Source: Cliona cf. orientalis (taxonomy: Eukaryota; Porifera; Demospongiae; Clionaida; Clionaidae). Taken from it: a stretch of DNA of 64,000 nucleotides. A program made the position numbers and the translations under genes. The DNA lies in NCBI GenBank assembly GCA_963930775.1, contig OZ005691.1, positions 3,286,001-3,350,000 on the forward strand. The letters are read 5' to 3'. How positions within the stretch are numbered: the first letter of the stretch is position 1; each line of letters opens with the position of its first letter. The notes beneath the pieces were generated by a model, which had not been told where the DNA came from, searched no databases, and was given only the letters and a program-made list of their open reading frames with translations. Below are positions 1 through 13,000 of the stretch, piece by piece.

Positions 1-117
1 TTACTTACAGGATATGGCAATGTTTATTGCATTGGCAGCTGGGCTTGGCAAATTTTTATTCAGTGAAATTTTCAAATGCACGGTATTGCTCAGGAAGAAA
101 CACAATAGTTATCGTAC
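1..117. other. Left edge, unassigned
   Basis: Homology to the other two syntaxin blocks begins only near position 105. The preceding bases do not match the intron that should follow, and the last (membrane-anchor) exon of this syntaxin copy is not in view. It may lie beyond the left edge or be lost. Confidence 0.4.
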
Positions 118-539
118 CTGATCAACGACCATTGTTGCTAGGTCTCGATACATTTCACTGATCTCTGAGATGGACTGGACAATAGCTGTTATCTCCTTTT
201 CTCTCTCCTCTATCATGGCTACACTGTTCTCCACCATCGACATTTGTTGCCGAGTGAACCCCTGTCATTAAAGGCAATAATAATATACATAATAGAGGGT
301 GCAGGGAATGGGCATTGAGTGTCATGCACTGACCTTGTCGTAGAGGACCTGTGGATCTTCCTCCTCTTCCTCTCCAAACACTGATGCTGTGGGTTTCACC
401 TCCCCACCAACAACACGCTCCTCCCTGTGCTTCATCCCTATACACAAGTAAAAGTCGTTATACATGTATGCACATGTAGATGTTACTGTATACAAGGAGT
501 GAGAGGGGGAGAGGGAGTGAAAGAGAGAGAAAGACTATG

Positions 540-735
540 GTAGTATGGTTGTCCCTCATGTTATGCATACTACTGTATACAGGGAATGGAAGACGGAGGA
601 GGGAGAAAGAGAGAGAGAGAGTTTGGGGAGGGGGGGGCTTCATCCCTATGTATACAGGGAGTGGAAACAGAGGGAGGGAGGGAGGGAGAGAGAGAGAGAG
701 GAGTGGGAGGGGGGAGGGACAGAGAGAGAGGACTA
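540..735. repeat. GA-rich purine tract in a syntaxin intron
   Basis: Long AG/GGA-rich simple sequence. Related tracts lie at the same intron position in the other copies (about 19,930-20,130 and 42,170-42,390). Open frames through it on both strands are by-products of low complexity. Confidence 0.8.
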
Positions 736-1146
736 TGTACACGAATGTACACCGGGTGGTACATGTACATGTATCTTCCGCTAAACTCACTCTTGAGGTA
801 AGACGATTGAGACTTTCTGAAGTTGACTGAGAGATCTTGTCGAGAGATGGCCAGCGATGTGGTGACGTTCTTGGCCACTTTCCTCTCTTGGTCTGAAGCA
901 TCTTTGCTTTTGCGTTGATAGTTTGTAGACCTCTCTTTGCTCTTGTAAACATCTGGATTTACAATATTTGTGTGTACCACAGTGTCCTGGTTACATATAA
1001 ATTTCTATATACCCAGGATATAAATTGCATAAGTTTGTATAGAAGGTGTTACATTGACCCATGAAATGCAGTTTAGGGGCTTACCCTGGACACTCAAAAA
1101 TTCAGTATAATTAGTATTATTCTAAGACAGTTGGGGCGTTTTTTCT

Positions 1147-1168
1147 GGGGGGGGGGGGGGGGGGGGGG
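1147..1168. repeat. Poly-G tract, 22 G
   Basis: Uninterrupted run of G in a syntaxin intron, present at the equivalent place in copy 2 (20,592-20,624) and copy 3 (42,841-42,865) with different lengths. Confidence 0.9.
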
Positions 1169-2013
1169 CGACAGCTATACAAGTGGATGTGGTTTGGTAG
1201 CTGAGCGAAGATAATATTATTGTAGCCGGAGTATTAATCAATGAGTAGAAGATATGTCTACCTGTTAATCGATGTCTACCTGTGTGATTTCCTGAGTTAG
1301 AATCTCTATCTCTTGTTCTTCCTCCACATCATCAAAGACATCGGGACGAGTGGCGTGTTTGTCCCGAAGCTGACTCAGCTCTTGCACTGCATACATGTAG
1401 TACAGGCATCAATGTCACTGCTCTATACACTGTGGAACCCCAAAGGACTCTCCCATAGTGAGAACATCTCCCTTAATAAGGATACCATGCAAGGTCCCAG
1501 CAATAAATACACTAGTTACAAAAGAGTTTAAAGTTCCCCCAGAATGAGGATGCCTCCGTTAATCGAGCCAGTTTAAGCTTTCCTAAGGCACCTTGCTACA
1601 TACATGTACATGCACATAATGTATATATACCTTGTTACATACATGCACATGTACATGTATATACATCTACACTACACTCACTTCTTCTCTTGATGGTGGT
1701 CACCTCGTATTCAATCTCATCCAGCAAATGTGTCCTACATGTGTTTATACATGCATGTATTAATTCACAACAATAATTATTACGACGTGTATTAATGACA
1801 TAAATGTAAGTGATTTTAGTAGTCATGTGTACCGGACATACAGTGCACACTCTACCATTGATGTGGCTCACCATTCTGGAGCTATGGTGTAGGCGCTGTG
1901 CACTGGGTCATCATCCACAGCACCTCGAGTTGGAACAAGAGCTATCGTGTCCGAACCAGCATGCTAGATTATGTGTGTGTGTTTCATAAAAATATAATAT
2001 TATTATTATATTT

Positions 2014-2440
2014 GTGAGTAAACAACAACCGTGTTTTGCCATACTAGGAATTCCAAATGTTAATAGGGAATTCCCCCTCAATCCCAGCCTGACCTGTGAC
2101 GTGTACGCTGCTCAGCGCACACACAAACTTCAATTCAATGCACTTCCCCACGCACCATTAGCTGCTGTTGGTCTGGGTGGAACACCACCACCCGAAGATC
2201 TTCCTTAAGCAATTCGATTTCGCTGCTTTCGTATCCTTTATAGTACATGTATGTGGAGATTCTCCTGTTTCGATCTTTCTTAGTTCAAGGACTTCAATTT
2301 CTCCATTTCTTGGCGCACACATTGACGATGGTACATGATGATTTTATCAGATCTCCTTGTCTCAGTGGAATCCTTGAATTTCTGTCTGTGATTCTTGGCA
2401 CTTTAACTTCCGCTCCGTTTTCCGGCACCTTCTGAAGATA
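2014..2440 (-). pseudogene. Remnant of the long syntaxin-16 cassette exon, copy 1
   Basis: This stretch aligns in minus orientation to the 594-base exon of copies 2 and 3, from the [14 protein letters not shown] end upstream. Internal blocks, including the region coding [11 protein letters not shown], are deleted, and the 5' part beyond about 2,436 is missing. It cannot encode the full segment. The first exon with the start codon is also absent, so copy 1 has no intact 5' end. Confidence 0.65.
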
Positions 2441-2947
2441 TAATCTATGGTGTTGTAATGTGAGCTATTATAATTATTATCATGTCTGTGTCAGCATGCT
2501 AGAAGATACGTTTCAGTGAGTGTGTGTAGGTGTGAGGGTATGAGTGACAGTGTGCTGTGCTGTGTGTGTGCATGTGCATGAAACACATAATGGAACAGGA
2601 AAGTCACTAGAGCAAAATTGAAAACTGGTACTGTGGTTAGACATCAAATTTAATGGAGTTAATCGTTTTATAAACCACATCAAATGCAAAATGGCTTTTT
2701 AAGAGCAGTGTATGCGCCACTCTAGTGCCTTCCTGCATAATGCATACACGGATACGGATCATACCCATACAATGTACGTGTACCAGAAGTATCTACTCCT
2801 GAATGTACGTATACGCACAATAATAGATTACCTACAACTAAAAATAAAGTATAGAATAACAGCAACAAATTGCTAGTGTGTATGAAATCATTGCTATCCA
2901 CCCAGATACACGCACAACGTCTCACAACCACTGCCTGGGATACTTAC
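2441..2947. other. Spacer between syntaxin and SLC7 remnants, copy 1
   Basis: AT-rich sequence with TGTG-rich stretches and no coding exon I can support. In blocks 2 and 3 the equivalent interval holds the remaining SLC7 exons, so copy 1 has lost six downstream SLC7 exons here. Confidence 0.5.
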
Positions 2948-3667
2948 GTATGATAGTGAGAGCAATGAGCTTGACAACACTCTCTGGGACCTCACAGCCA
3001 ATGAAGAAGGGGCGAGTCAAGTACCTGGCACAGGTCATCGTGATGATGGACACTGCCACACCTCTCAGCAAGAGAACATTCGTCCAGGTGTAGAGAAACG
3101 AGACCAGAGACCCAAGCATCTCGACCCAGCGATTCTTCTTTTGAAAGGAGTACGTTTCCAGCAAGATGGCGTACTCTCCTCTTGTCTTTCTCACTAGCAG
3201 GCCCAGCTCAAGGTAGCACATTGCCCCAGCCAGAGCCACTGTCCCTCCAAACGCCCAGCAAAGCAAGCTCACTCCAAACGATCTGGCATAGTTCAAGATA
3301 CCAGACTGGGTGATGAAGATGCCTGAGCCTATATTAAAACTGATTGATGACTACAAATACTCCAGAGAATGCAGTGATTTCTCTCTTTAGAGTTACTTTG
3401 CTCTGCCTCTCTGCTGCAATGCCGCCACTGCTAGTGCTGTGGCGTGCTGGTGATCCAATACACCCAGCGCTGCGGAATAGGGGTCTGGTTTACGAGACTA
3501 GTGCTGTGGATGTTTGTCAGAGTCCCCACAGTGTTGGCTGCTTCCTCCTTTGATACTGACACGTCAGCTGAATTTTCATGACTAGTTTTATCGTTATGAT
3601 CCACAAACAGTAGTTCTTGGTCACTGCCTGGCGAGAGATAATTCTCGTCAACTTCTGAGATCTCCAT
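2948..3667 (-). pseudogene. SLC7 amino-acid transporter, copy 1: first exon only, broken
   Basis: The minus strand keeps the first coding exon: start near 3,667 (MEISEVDENYLSPG), the KREITAFSG segment, CYLELGLLVRK, and the GCEVPESVVKLIAL loop whose cysteine corresponds to the one SLC7 light chains use to bond SLC3. A donor (GTAAGT) follows at 2,947. The frame is broken at the conserved GSGIF motif: after VVINQF the sequence runs into a stop where copy 2 continues MGSGIF. An insertion near 3,440-3,490 adds unrelated codons. All later exons are missing. Confidence 0.8.
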
Positions 3668-3821
3668 ACACATGTAGTTTGTAGGTGAGCTCCAATTAGG
3701 AAACAAGCCCCGCCTCTTCCATAAGAGGGGTGGGGCTGCAAAAATAGAGGCTGACACTCCCTGCCCCTATTAATCCGCTAGAGCGGTAGTTCGGAGCTAG
3801 CTGACGGCGTTGATTGGTGAT
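3668..3821. promoter_or_regulatory. Shared divergent promoter region, block 1
   Basis: About 150 bp separates the start of the SLC7 exon (minus) from the ATG of the death-domain/ROC-COR gene (plus). The spacing is about 170 bp in block 2. Conserved pieces include the CCCCGCCTCTTCCATAAGAG stretch and GTTGATTGGTGAT (CCAAT-like on the opposite strand) just before the ATG. No TATA box is obvious. A bidirectional promoter is an inference. Confidence 0.4.
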
Positions 3822-4089
3822 ATGGCAGAGGGGCCAGCTGGTGATCAACGTGGAGGGAGTATGAACACAGAGCAGGATTTATTACTTCAACGAGAACAGC
3901 CGGCAACTCTAGAATATCGAGTCACCTCCTCCCACGGCAGCTCTAGGGAGGTGAGCCCCGCTCCCACTGCTGCCCCTGCCCCCGGTGCTAAAAAGCCAGG
4001 CTACTTTAGTGAGAATGGATACTTCATGAAGCTGTCCAGACAAAAGAGACAAAGAACAGAACAAGAAATCAAGAAAAGATTCAAACCAG
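3822..4089 (+). CDS. Gene 1, exon 1 (N-terminal region)
   Basis: Starts MAEGPAGDQRGG and ends KKRFKP plus one base before a GTGAGA donor. It contains a Ser/Ala/Pro-rich middle and a basic, probably helical end (LSRQKRQRTEQEIKKRF). Its frame is open in both copies, although lengths differ (268 versus 277 bases, a multiple of three), which supports coding use. Confidence 0.7.
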
Positions 4090-7000
4090 GTGAGACTGGC
4101 TGAGTGATAGTTGTGGCGTAAATGCACCTACATGTACATGTATCCTAGTATGTAGATCAATGCAGTACATGTGCATGACATAATTAAGGTACCTCTAATA
4201 AATGCACTGGAAGCATTTTTAATTCGAGCAAAGTACATGTATATATTCAGTTAATACAAAGATCGCCCAATCTAGGCATCTTTAATGCTAACCAACGGAT
4301 ACTATTGTATTCTTCTTATTACCCCGCGTGCGCGCATGCGCAGCAGGGGGTAAAGCAATCGGTTTGTCTGTCGTCTGTTGTCTGTTGTCTGTTATCTGTC
4401 CGCACAAAAATCGGCAAATCTCAACATTTAGGCAAAAGTAGGATCAATAAATGGGATAAAATGATGTAAGACAGCGAAAAAACACCTTCTGTCTCATTCT
4501 TAACACTAGACAATACCCAGGGAAGCTACAAATCGTGCGAGTATGTCGGACACGCCTACTTCGGACACGCCCACCTAGTACCTCCTAAAGTCTATTGCGC
4601 ATGCTCGAGCTGCTCTCTATTTCCAGGGAGTCTACTACGCATGCTCGAACGGCTCTACAGCATACTTCCAGCTCAAAATTTGTGATCGTGGACCTCAGAA
4701 GGGAACGACAAAGTTCATGAGTAGCAAGAGATCCAGAGAAGCTACAAATCGTGCGAGTATATCGGACACGCCCACCTACTAGGGTAGTAGTACCACATGA
4801 AGTCTATTGCGCATATATATACTCGAGCTAATCTAGGGAGTCTACTGTGCATGCTCGATCTGCTCTACAGCATACTTCTAACTCAAAATTAATGTCATTT
4901 GTGATCATGGATCTCAGAAGGGAACGAAAAAATTCATGAGTAGCAAGAGATTAAACTTCAAAGAATAGAGGTCTCTAACAAGAGGCATGGCCATGGACGA
5001 TATTGCCATGGCACGCGGGGTATGTGCTCTATGAGCTCTAGTTATACATATACTTGCCCTATGACCTAATTCCTTGTGCTGGTGTGACCTAGAAATGGCA
5101 AGCTTGGATGGTTTGAGTTTCAAGTGAAATTTCCCGAGAGAAGGTTGCCATGTTGACTAATGAAGGTGTGGGTGTGTTAAGCACGAGGGCTAGTGCAAAG
5201 GTCATGAGGTCATCAGCCCCACATAAACGGTACATCTATATAATAAGGCTGCAAAGAATGCTAGAGGGAGACAGAAATCGTCTACAATCACAGTCAGCTC
5301 AACCGCACGAGGAGTGGCTATAGAAGGCGATAGAGGTAGGATAGACGTGCTGCTCACCGAGCTGTACAATCGTGAGCCTGGCATCTATGCAGCTGTCCTG
5401 CCAGGCTATTAAAACGCTGCTATAATTTGACTGTTTGCATAGAATAGACACTATGTGGAGAGGACTATCAGGTAGGTGCACAGCAACTATGACTGTCGTG
5501 CTTGGATTCATTGTCCATGGTCTTCACAATCTATGGCTTCAGTCTCTACTCCAGTCCATAATATACAAGTATAAAAACAATTGAATAAAATTGAAGAATG
5601 AAGTAGGGATGGCAGGATCAAAAAGTACACAAACAAGAGATATCGCAACTACTATACATCCCTACGCTTGCTTTTCTCGACTATTATGCACCTATTAATG
5701 TCGACGTGTTTGTTGAGTGTGGTATGTGGGAGATATTCGTGTAGGTTGTTCCCTAGTTGTCACGATGGTTTGGGTTTATCAGTTTTGATTCAATCGCATT
5801 ATTACTGGTCACGTATTTTTGCATCCCTCAAAAAGCAAGCGTAGGGATGTATAGTAGTTGCGATATCTCTTGTTTGTGTACTTTTTGATCCTGCCATCCC
5901 TACTTCATTCTTCAATTTTATTCAATTGTTTTTATACTTGTTTCTGTTCTTTTTTAATCAGTGCACTTAGTGTAATTTATCAATGCCATCTTACATGGTT
6001 TGCTCATAATTTTTGTCCAGTGTAATTAAGTGGAAGATGGGAGGTACCGAAGTTTGCAAAATTCGTAGCCACGCCCCTCATTAACTAGCGTTCATATGGC
6101 TTGTATTAATAATATGATGAAGCAAGCTGACAAAGAAGGCTGCTTTAGGCGCCCCAAGTAGTGATGAGACTCTTCCGCTTAGGGAGAAAATAAAGTTCTA
6201 AGTTTTATTGTTGGCAGCAGCTAGCTACCCGGCATAATTTTATGATCTGTAATTTTACCGCTCCTCTAGACTTTGCGATCATGTGGTACTATGGTGTAAT
6301 AGTACTAGCGCTACTCGCGCTAGCGAGTAGCTCGCCTATGCCTAGCACCTTACCGCTCCTCGAGCCTTGCACCTTCATATTCATATCCATGATCGATCCA
6401 GCGTACCGCTGCACGCACTAGCGATAGCGCTAGCGCTAGAGCTAGACTAGACCTTGTACCTCGCCTAGGGCCAGGCGCAGTCACATGACTTCACCATGGC
6501 AACCCATTCCGAGCATGCGCATTATATAAAAAAAAATGGCGTATCAGACACACCCAATCATTAATGCGCCGTACACACCCACTATTACGTAACTGTCGAG
6601 ATAATGCCAAACTAGCGTGCCACTGCACTGCGCGCTACAAAATAGAGTGGATTTATATGAAAACTAAGGTGAGAGGTCCAGACAGTCTTGAGTTAGCCCT
6701 GGAAATGAGAAAGAAAGAAAGAAAGAAGAAAGAAAGATTGAGAAATGGCCATTTTTTTGAACATCTGGTTCTGGCATATACAATTGATTTGATGAATGAT
6801 CTTGGTCTTGTTAGATAGATAATTTGCTGGAGATTCTGATTTTCACACTTAGAAATTTCATAAAATTACCTATTTTGAGATATTTGGGTATTTGTAATGT
6901 ATTACATATATGGCATATCCGGGCCATCCCTACTTATAGAGTCTACCGACTCTATGATGTTGAGTCCGACAGAATCTTTCTCAGCTCAGGCTCGCCCCAA

Positions 7001-10000
7001 ACAGGCCCTGCATGTCACTTGTATTATCATTTCACTTGTCTGACTCAGTCTATACTTGTGGTTCTTCGTCATAATAATCGTGTGCGCGTGTATTAATGTC
7101 ACCTTGTTGCACATTGCAGGTCTGACTGTTGATAATGTCAGAAAGGCACTACATGGAATACCCTGGCGTAAGGTTGGTGAGATGCTGTCCATTCCACACT
7201 CCAAGCTCAGTGAAATTGAGGGGGAGTATCGCAGTGATGAGGAACGTGAAGTAGCAGTGATCAGATACTGGATCCTTAGAGATCCATTTGCATCATGGAG
7301 AAAGATTATAGAGCGACTTGAAGACCAGTTGAAACATGATCATGCTATTACACTCTATCACTACAGTGAGGAGCTGACTGGTATGTTGGGAGCACAACCA
7401 TACACCTCATGCACCCCAATTACTGCTACATGTACATGTGTACATGTTGGTAGATGTAGATTAATACATGTACTGGTTGAAAAAACATCATAGAGTAAGA
7501 TTCGCCAGTGAGAATAGGTGGCAAAATTGAAAAAAGACACTATTGATGAAAATTTATGGTTCTCTACAGTGTTAGACTTTACTTGGCATATGTATTACAC
7601 GTACAATGTGTACATGTACCACAGATACATATACATGTTTGGGAATTTCATGCTTATGAAACATCCATTTTATGATATTGTATAGGAATGACCTCACATT
7701 AATATTGTGCATGTATTTGCAGCCATGCCCTTTTGAGTATGACAAGTTATAACGAAAATTTCCAAATTATTTTTTAGTATTAAGTATGCGGAAAGATCCA
7801 TACATAAGCACACATACACATGCTCACTACCACTACTGATAATGATATTGTGAGAGTGGCTATTTCAATGGCACATGTATATCCATTCCTTCCCCTCTCA
7901 GACTCCAGCCTCACTCACAGCAATCTATCAGCAGTGCTGGAGACAGTGGAAGTGGGGGAGCTATGGGTCTACCTCAGTGTACCATTCAGTGTGTGGGGGA
8001 AGCTACGGCAGCAGTGTGACAATGATGAGGAGCGTAGGAATGAACTGATTAGCTGGTGGCTGCAGTATTCTCCCTATGCTTTTGATTCTTGGAAGTGGCT
8101 CTCTGGTCGACTTCTCCACTATGGGGAGGAGAGTGCTTTAGCTGCTGCAAAGAGATACATCCATCAAACACCTGGTATGAGTGTGGTTAATTATCGGCAT
8201 GCACACATACATGTACATAGTGTTGTGTATAATCAGTGTTGCGTGATTATGGTAAGGGGACATCACAAGCCTAGCCCCTATTGAGGATAGGCATGTATTA
8301 GTATGATAATATTATTTCTAAGGTACAAGTATGTTTAATGTCACAATCATGGGATACTGTGGCTAGTATGCATGATCAGTACATGCTCACAAAACATAGA
8401 GACATAGTTCATGTACAAACAGTATCCTGCCTATGCAAGATTGTCCACTAGTACCAAGCGCATGCGCAGATGAAAGTGGCATGAACTTTGAACCTGTACC
8501 AATTATTGCACAGGCCACACCCCTCACAGCAAGTAGTTGCTCTGGCTCCAACTAAGTATGCAATGGCAACGTTCTCACTCTGCTCGAATGTCGCTACCGG
8601 ACTACTGACAGGTATGACAAAGAACAGACCTCACCTCTCACTTCGCTTGAGGCTCAGTGGCTAGCGTCAGCGCCTGCTTAGCAGGCTTTTCGAAACGCAC
8701 GGCGCTTTCACGCCAATCGTTCGACAATGTGTCTCTAGCTGTAGCTATGGCCCGAGGCATTAAAGCCACTCTCCTTTGTACGCACAGCCCTACAGTTTTG
8801 ACCAATCCTGAGCCTTGTAATGCGGACTTTCTCTCTGTCCGTGCCGCCGGTTTATAGCAACCGGGCGCATCCAAGATGCATATCCATGCCCTCATGTAAT
8901 GACGCGGACTATATAAGAAAAATGACCGTCTAAAAAATACTTTTCGTTGTATATCATAGAGTCGGTAGACTCTATAAGTAGGGATGGCCCGGATATTGCC
9001 ATATATGTAATACATTACAAAAACTTGAATAACTCAGAGCAACTTAAATTTTAAGATTTTTAACTCTCATATTCATGATCTACGCCAGAATATGTATCTA
9101 TCAAGCCCCCACACATCCATGGAAACGATCAGGTGTGCCTGAACCAGCTGTGTAAAAAATAGCCAATTGTCAATCTTTCTTTCTTTTTCATTACCAGGGC
9201 TAGCTCAAGACTCTCTGGACCGCTCACCTTAGTTCTCATATAAATCCACTCTATTTTGTAGCGCGCAGTGCAGTGTCACACTAGTTTTGTGTTATCATGA
9301 CACCGTTACGTAATGGTGGGTTTGGTCAGCGCATTGTACGATTGGGTGTGTCTTATATGCCATTTTGTTATATAATGCGTATGCTTATAATGTGTTACCA
9401 TGGTGAAGTCATGTGACAGGAGTTAAGCGCTGGCGCCGCGCGCCACCGCATCGATCACGCGGGCACGGGCAGACTGGACCTGGAGAACGAGCTAGGCTGT
9501 GAAAAACTTCTATTTAGGGTGCAAACCTAAAAAGTTAGTAAGTTTAATGTTGGTAGCAGCTTCTCTGGGTCTGGGAACGAGGCTAGTCACTGAGCATACT
9601 GTTTATTATGCCAAGATCTAGAGCTTGCCTATGTAGAGTACGGCCGTGGCCGCGGTACGGTAACGACGACCTAGTGAGGGGCGTGGCTAAGACTGCGCGC
9701 GAGCAATTTTAGGCTTGTCATCCTGGATACGTATACTATAATAGCATTATTATGCCACTGCACCATTGAAAGTGAAGTTAAGAGCCAATGAGAACATCAT
9801 AATAGATAGCATTGATGAAATAAGAGAAACAAAAAAAAGAACAGAAACAAGTATAAACTAGAGCTCTCTCGAGCACAAAACCCTCGGCGCGCTGCATGGC
9901 ATTAGCTAAATGCTTCAACAGTTGCATGCAGAAAGGAGGTAGCTAAAGGGCTGGGGCCGGGGTGAGACAGGGATGAGGCTAATGTTATACTTGCACAGCA

Positions 10001-13000
10001 GTCACGGTTATTCAAGGTGCAACGGCTCATAGCAGCAACAACTCTAGTGTGTTGTATCGAACTCTACACTGTGGTGTAGTCGCGTGTGGAGATTGAAGGG
10101 TATGGCTTGCGAGACTAACTATGGTGTAGAGATCAACTTAACTTCCCTCACTGTAGCCTAAACTCCAATTCTTGGGTTCTTAGCTAGCTACATCTTAACT
10201 TGACGAATTATGATGCACAGTCTTGGTACAAGACTGAAGTACACTGAGCAAAATTATATTGCATGTCCAATATTATCACAACTCACTTGCCGGGTTCAAG
10301 CACTGTAATCCCATGCATGCATACAAGCCAGAGTGTCAAAGGGTACCATAAGAATACAGGAAGCTTTGTGTGGGATGACAGTGGCTTCTTTTCAACTCCA
10401 AGGCTTAGGACGAAAAAGGGGTCTAGCTTGATAGACTGTACTAGCCAGTGGGGGATTGATGCAACCGCGCATGCGCTGAGGGTTAATAGACGTACATACC
10501 GTATATAGCGCGCAACCTATTTATACGTTAAGTCATGCTATCGCTAGCTCGGGCAAAGTCAAGAAGCTTAGAATCGGCAAATGACGCCAAAACTGGCGAA
10601 CAAAGCGTTTTCGGAGAAATCCATACAAATCATGGGTTTGGAATGCCATAAGGAACCTTGCAACACCGAAAATTGGACTCGCAAACGAGGTATGTAGCAG
10701 CTAGCGTGGTAACAGACAGACAGACAGACAAACCAACTACCGTAACCCTCGCGCATGCGCCGAGGGTTAAAAACAATGAAATTGAAAGGAGAAGTAGGGA
10801 TGGGAGGGCCAAAAAGTATACAAACAAGATTTGTAGGGATAATCATGTCCACTATACATCCCTACGCTTGCTTTTTGAGTAGGTGCAGGAATAAACTAAC
10901 CAGGCAGTAATGCGACAGTCAATCCCCCCACCCCTACGAGCCAAGCATTAAGCTAGCATTAATTTCTCTTGGTTAAGGATAGCACCAATGAATCATCGTC
11001 AACAGGCATATGGTAGCCATAATCGAAAAAAGCAAGCGTTGGGATGTATAGTGGACATGATTATCCCTACAAATCTTGTTTGTATACTTTTTGGCCCTCC
11101 CATCCCTACTTCTCCTTTCAATTTCATTGTTTTTTATACTTGTAGTATAACAATCTCTACGTGAGTATTATGGTAGGCAGGTACATTGTATACTGGAGTT
11201 GGATACTCTCCTCTCCATATGATTGTACATGTACTCTTGGCTAAAGGTGATGATAACTGCATTTGTCTTGAGTTACGTCCTAATGCATGTACATGTTATT
11301 TTCATTGGTATGTGTATATGTTATTGTATTTTACTTTCATTGGTATGTACATGTACATATGTACACATAAATTTGTTTTCATATTTCCATCTGTGAATGC
11401 ATGAGGCATGCGTGTTGCCTCTTGGATGCTCTCCTCTCTTTACAGACCCAACACTAACCCTCAACAATGTCACTGCTGTAATCAAAGATGTCCAGCGGTG
11501 GGAGGGTGTGGCTGATTGGATTGATATTCCTTACAGAAAACGTGAAGAGCTGAAGAGTCAGAATCCTACCACTGACCAAGCCAAACAAGCCTGCTGGGAC
11601 TATTGGCTCCGTCACCACTCAGCCCCCTCCTGGAGGATATTGGCTGATGGGCTTTATATGTACAAGGAACATGGAGCATTGGAGGTGCTGCAGATGAATT
11701 ACCTCAAAGGTGAGTCTATTGGAGCTTACCACAGTCTCCTGGGTAACTGAGCACGTAACAACCCTGTTGCCTGAGATTTGATCAAGTCTGAGGGTGTATA
11801 TGGGCTATATGTGTTATTACATGTACATGTATCCCACGTGATTGGTCCACAGTGTGGCGCACGCAATGCCGTCCATAGTGACTGTTGCAGTATAAGTTAG
11901 TAAGCAATCGATCTTTAAATGTAATGGACGGTCTCAAAAATGTCTTGTTCTTCATTTCTCATTGTTTGGCTTGAAGCAGTGGACCATCATTAAACCAGTG
12001 CTTCAGCTGCTGACTCGAATAGTAGTGAAGTTGCTTTTCAATGTGCATGACAAACATTTTTGATGAGCCTCTATTAGTGACTAATTACACCAGGGGCGTA
12101 GGAACAGGTCCGGCAGACCCAGCGGCTGCTGGACTAGTGTTTGAGCCTGCCTTCGTGATACAATTGAAAACCTTACCTGCTATATTTTGCTAGAACTCGG
12201 CTCAAAGTTCTGAATAGCGCTCACTTTTAATAATACTAGAGCTCTATAGAGCACATACCCCGCACGCTCTGTAGCCACTGTAGCGCAACACTCTGTGGCA
12301 TAGCTGTTTTATGACTTGACGACCCTTTCCAACACTGAGCTTGAGCATGCGCAGTCACATCAGCATACTATTGTGCTTAAAGAATGGGTGTGGTCGATAA
12401 ACCACAGGCATGCTGAATAAAAGTGCACGATTTGTAACACTAGTAAGTCTTTTTGAGCAATTCAAAGCACATACAAACCAGTTTTTCACCGATGTCTACC
12501 GATTGGTTGTGCTTACAGCACGCATATATGCCTAGAACGTGAGATCTGGCGATTTTTGTGCTGCCGACAATGACAGACAGACAAACGGATTGCTTTACCA
12601 CTTGCGCATGCGTGTGGGGTAATAAGCACAGTATGAACAGGAATGAACTTTGATCTATTGCTAGGTAGCAATGTATACTGCTACACAGGCAAGGAATCCT
12701 CTATAAGTGAACTGCTTTTGGGGGGGGGGGGGAGGGGGGGACATCATGCTTGACCAACCAAAATTTGCTTCCTACGCCCCTGTACACTGCATCTACATAG
12801 GCAGGTTAAGTAGGGCTACATGTATAGCTAGCTACCACCCGAGTTTCATGTAACAATTTTAAGTTTTGTGCAATTTTCTGGTGAAGGTCGTCAGTTGCTA
12901 CACACATGAAAATCCTAGTTACATGTAATTCTTTCATTTTAATAATAGAAAACTATTTAGGGTTAATGTGGCTTAATAAGTCCTTGATTTGAGTAAGGAC

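Larger units (their letters stand above)
118..1963 (-). pseudogene. STX16: Syntaxin-16-like SNARE gene, copy 1 (frameshifted, incomplete)
   Basis: Six exons are recognisable on the minus strand at 1872-1963, 1682-1734, 1280-1386, 791-952, 334-437 and 118-261, each flanked by AG and GT splice signals and matching copies 2 and 3 exon for exon. They encode the Habc region and the first half of the Qa-SNARE motif, including the segment ending VVDQ that carries the zero-layer glutamine. The exon at 791-952 is 162 bases, whereas the sister exons are 163. One T is missing from the run near 907-911 (plus strand), which shifts the frame and abolishes the YLKR-MKHREER junction conserved in syntaxin-16. 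The C-terminal anchor exon is not in the window. I call it a pseudogene; a single-base sequencing error is the alternative. Confidence 0.75.

Noticed and set aside
480-980. Overlapping open frames on both strands in the GA-rich tract
   Set aside because: They follow from low-complexity purine/pyrimidine sequence; only the syntaxin exon at 791-952 within this range is supported.
6564-6818. Open frame MRRTHPLLRNCRDNAK inside the composite element, with a similar one at 62603-62842
   Set aside because: The resemblance is explained by common descent of the element. The third copy (near 9,180-9,310) has a stop in this frame, and the lysine-rich end is simple sequence. A short element protein is not excluded, but I cannot support it.
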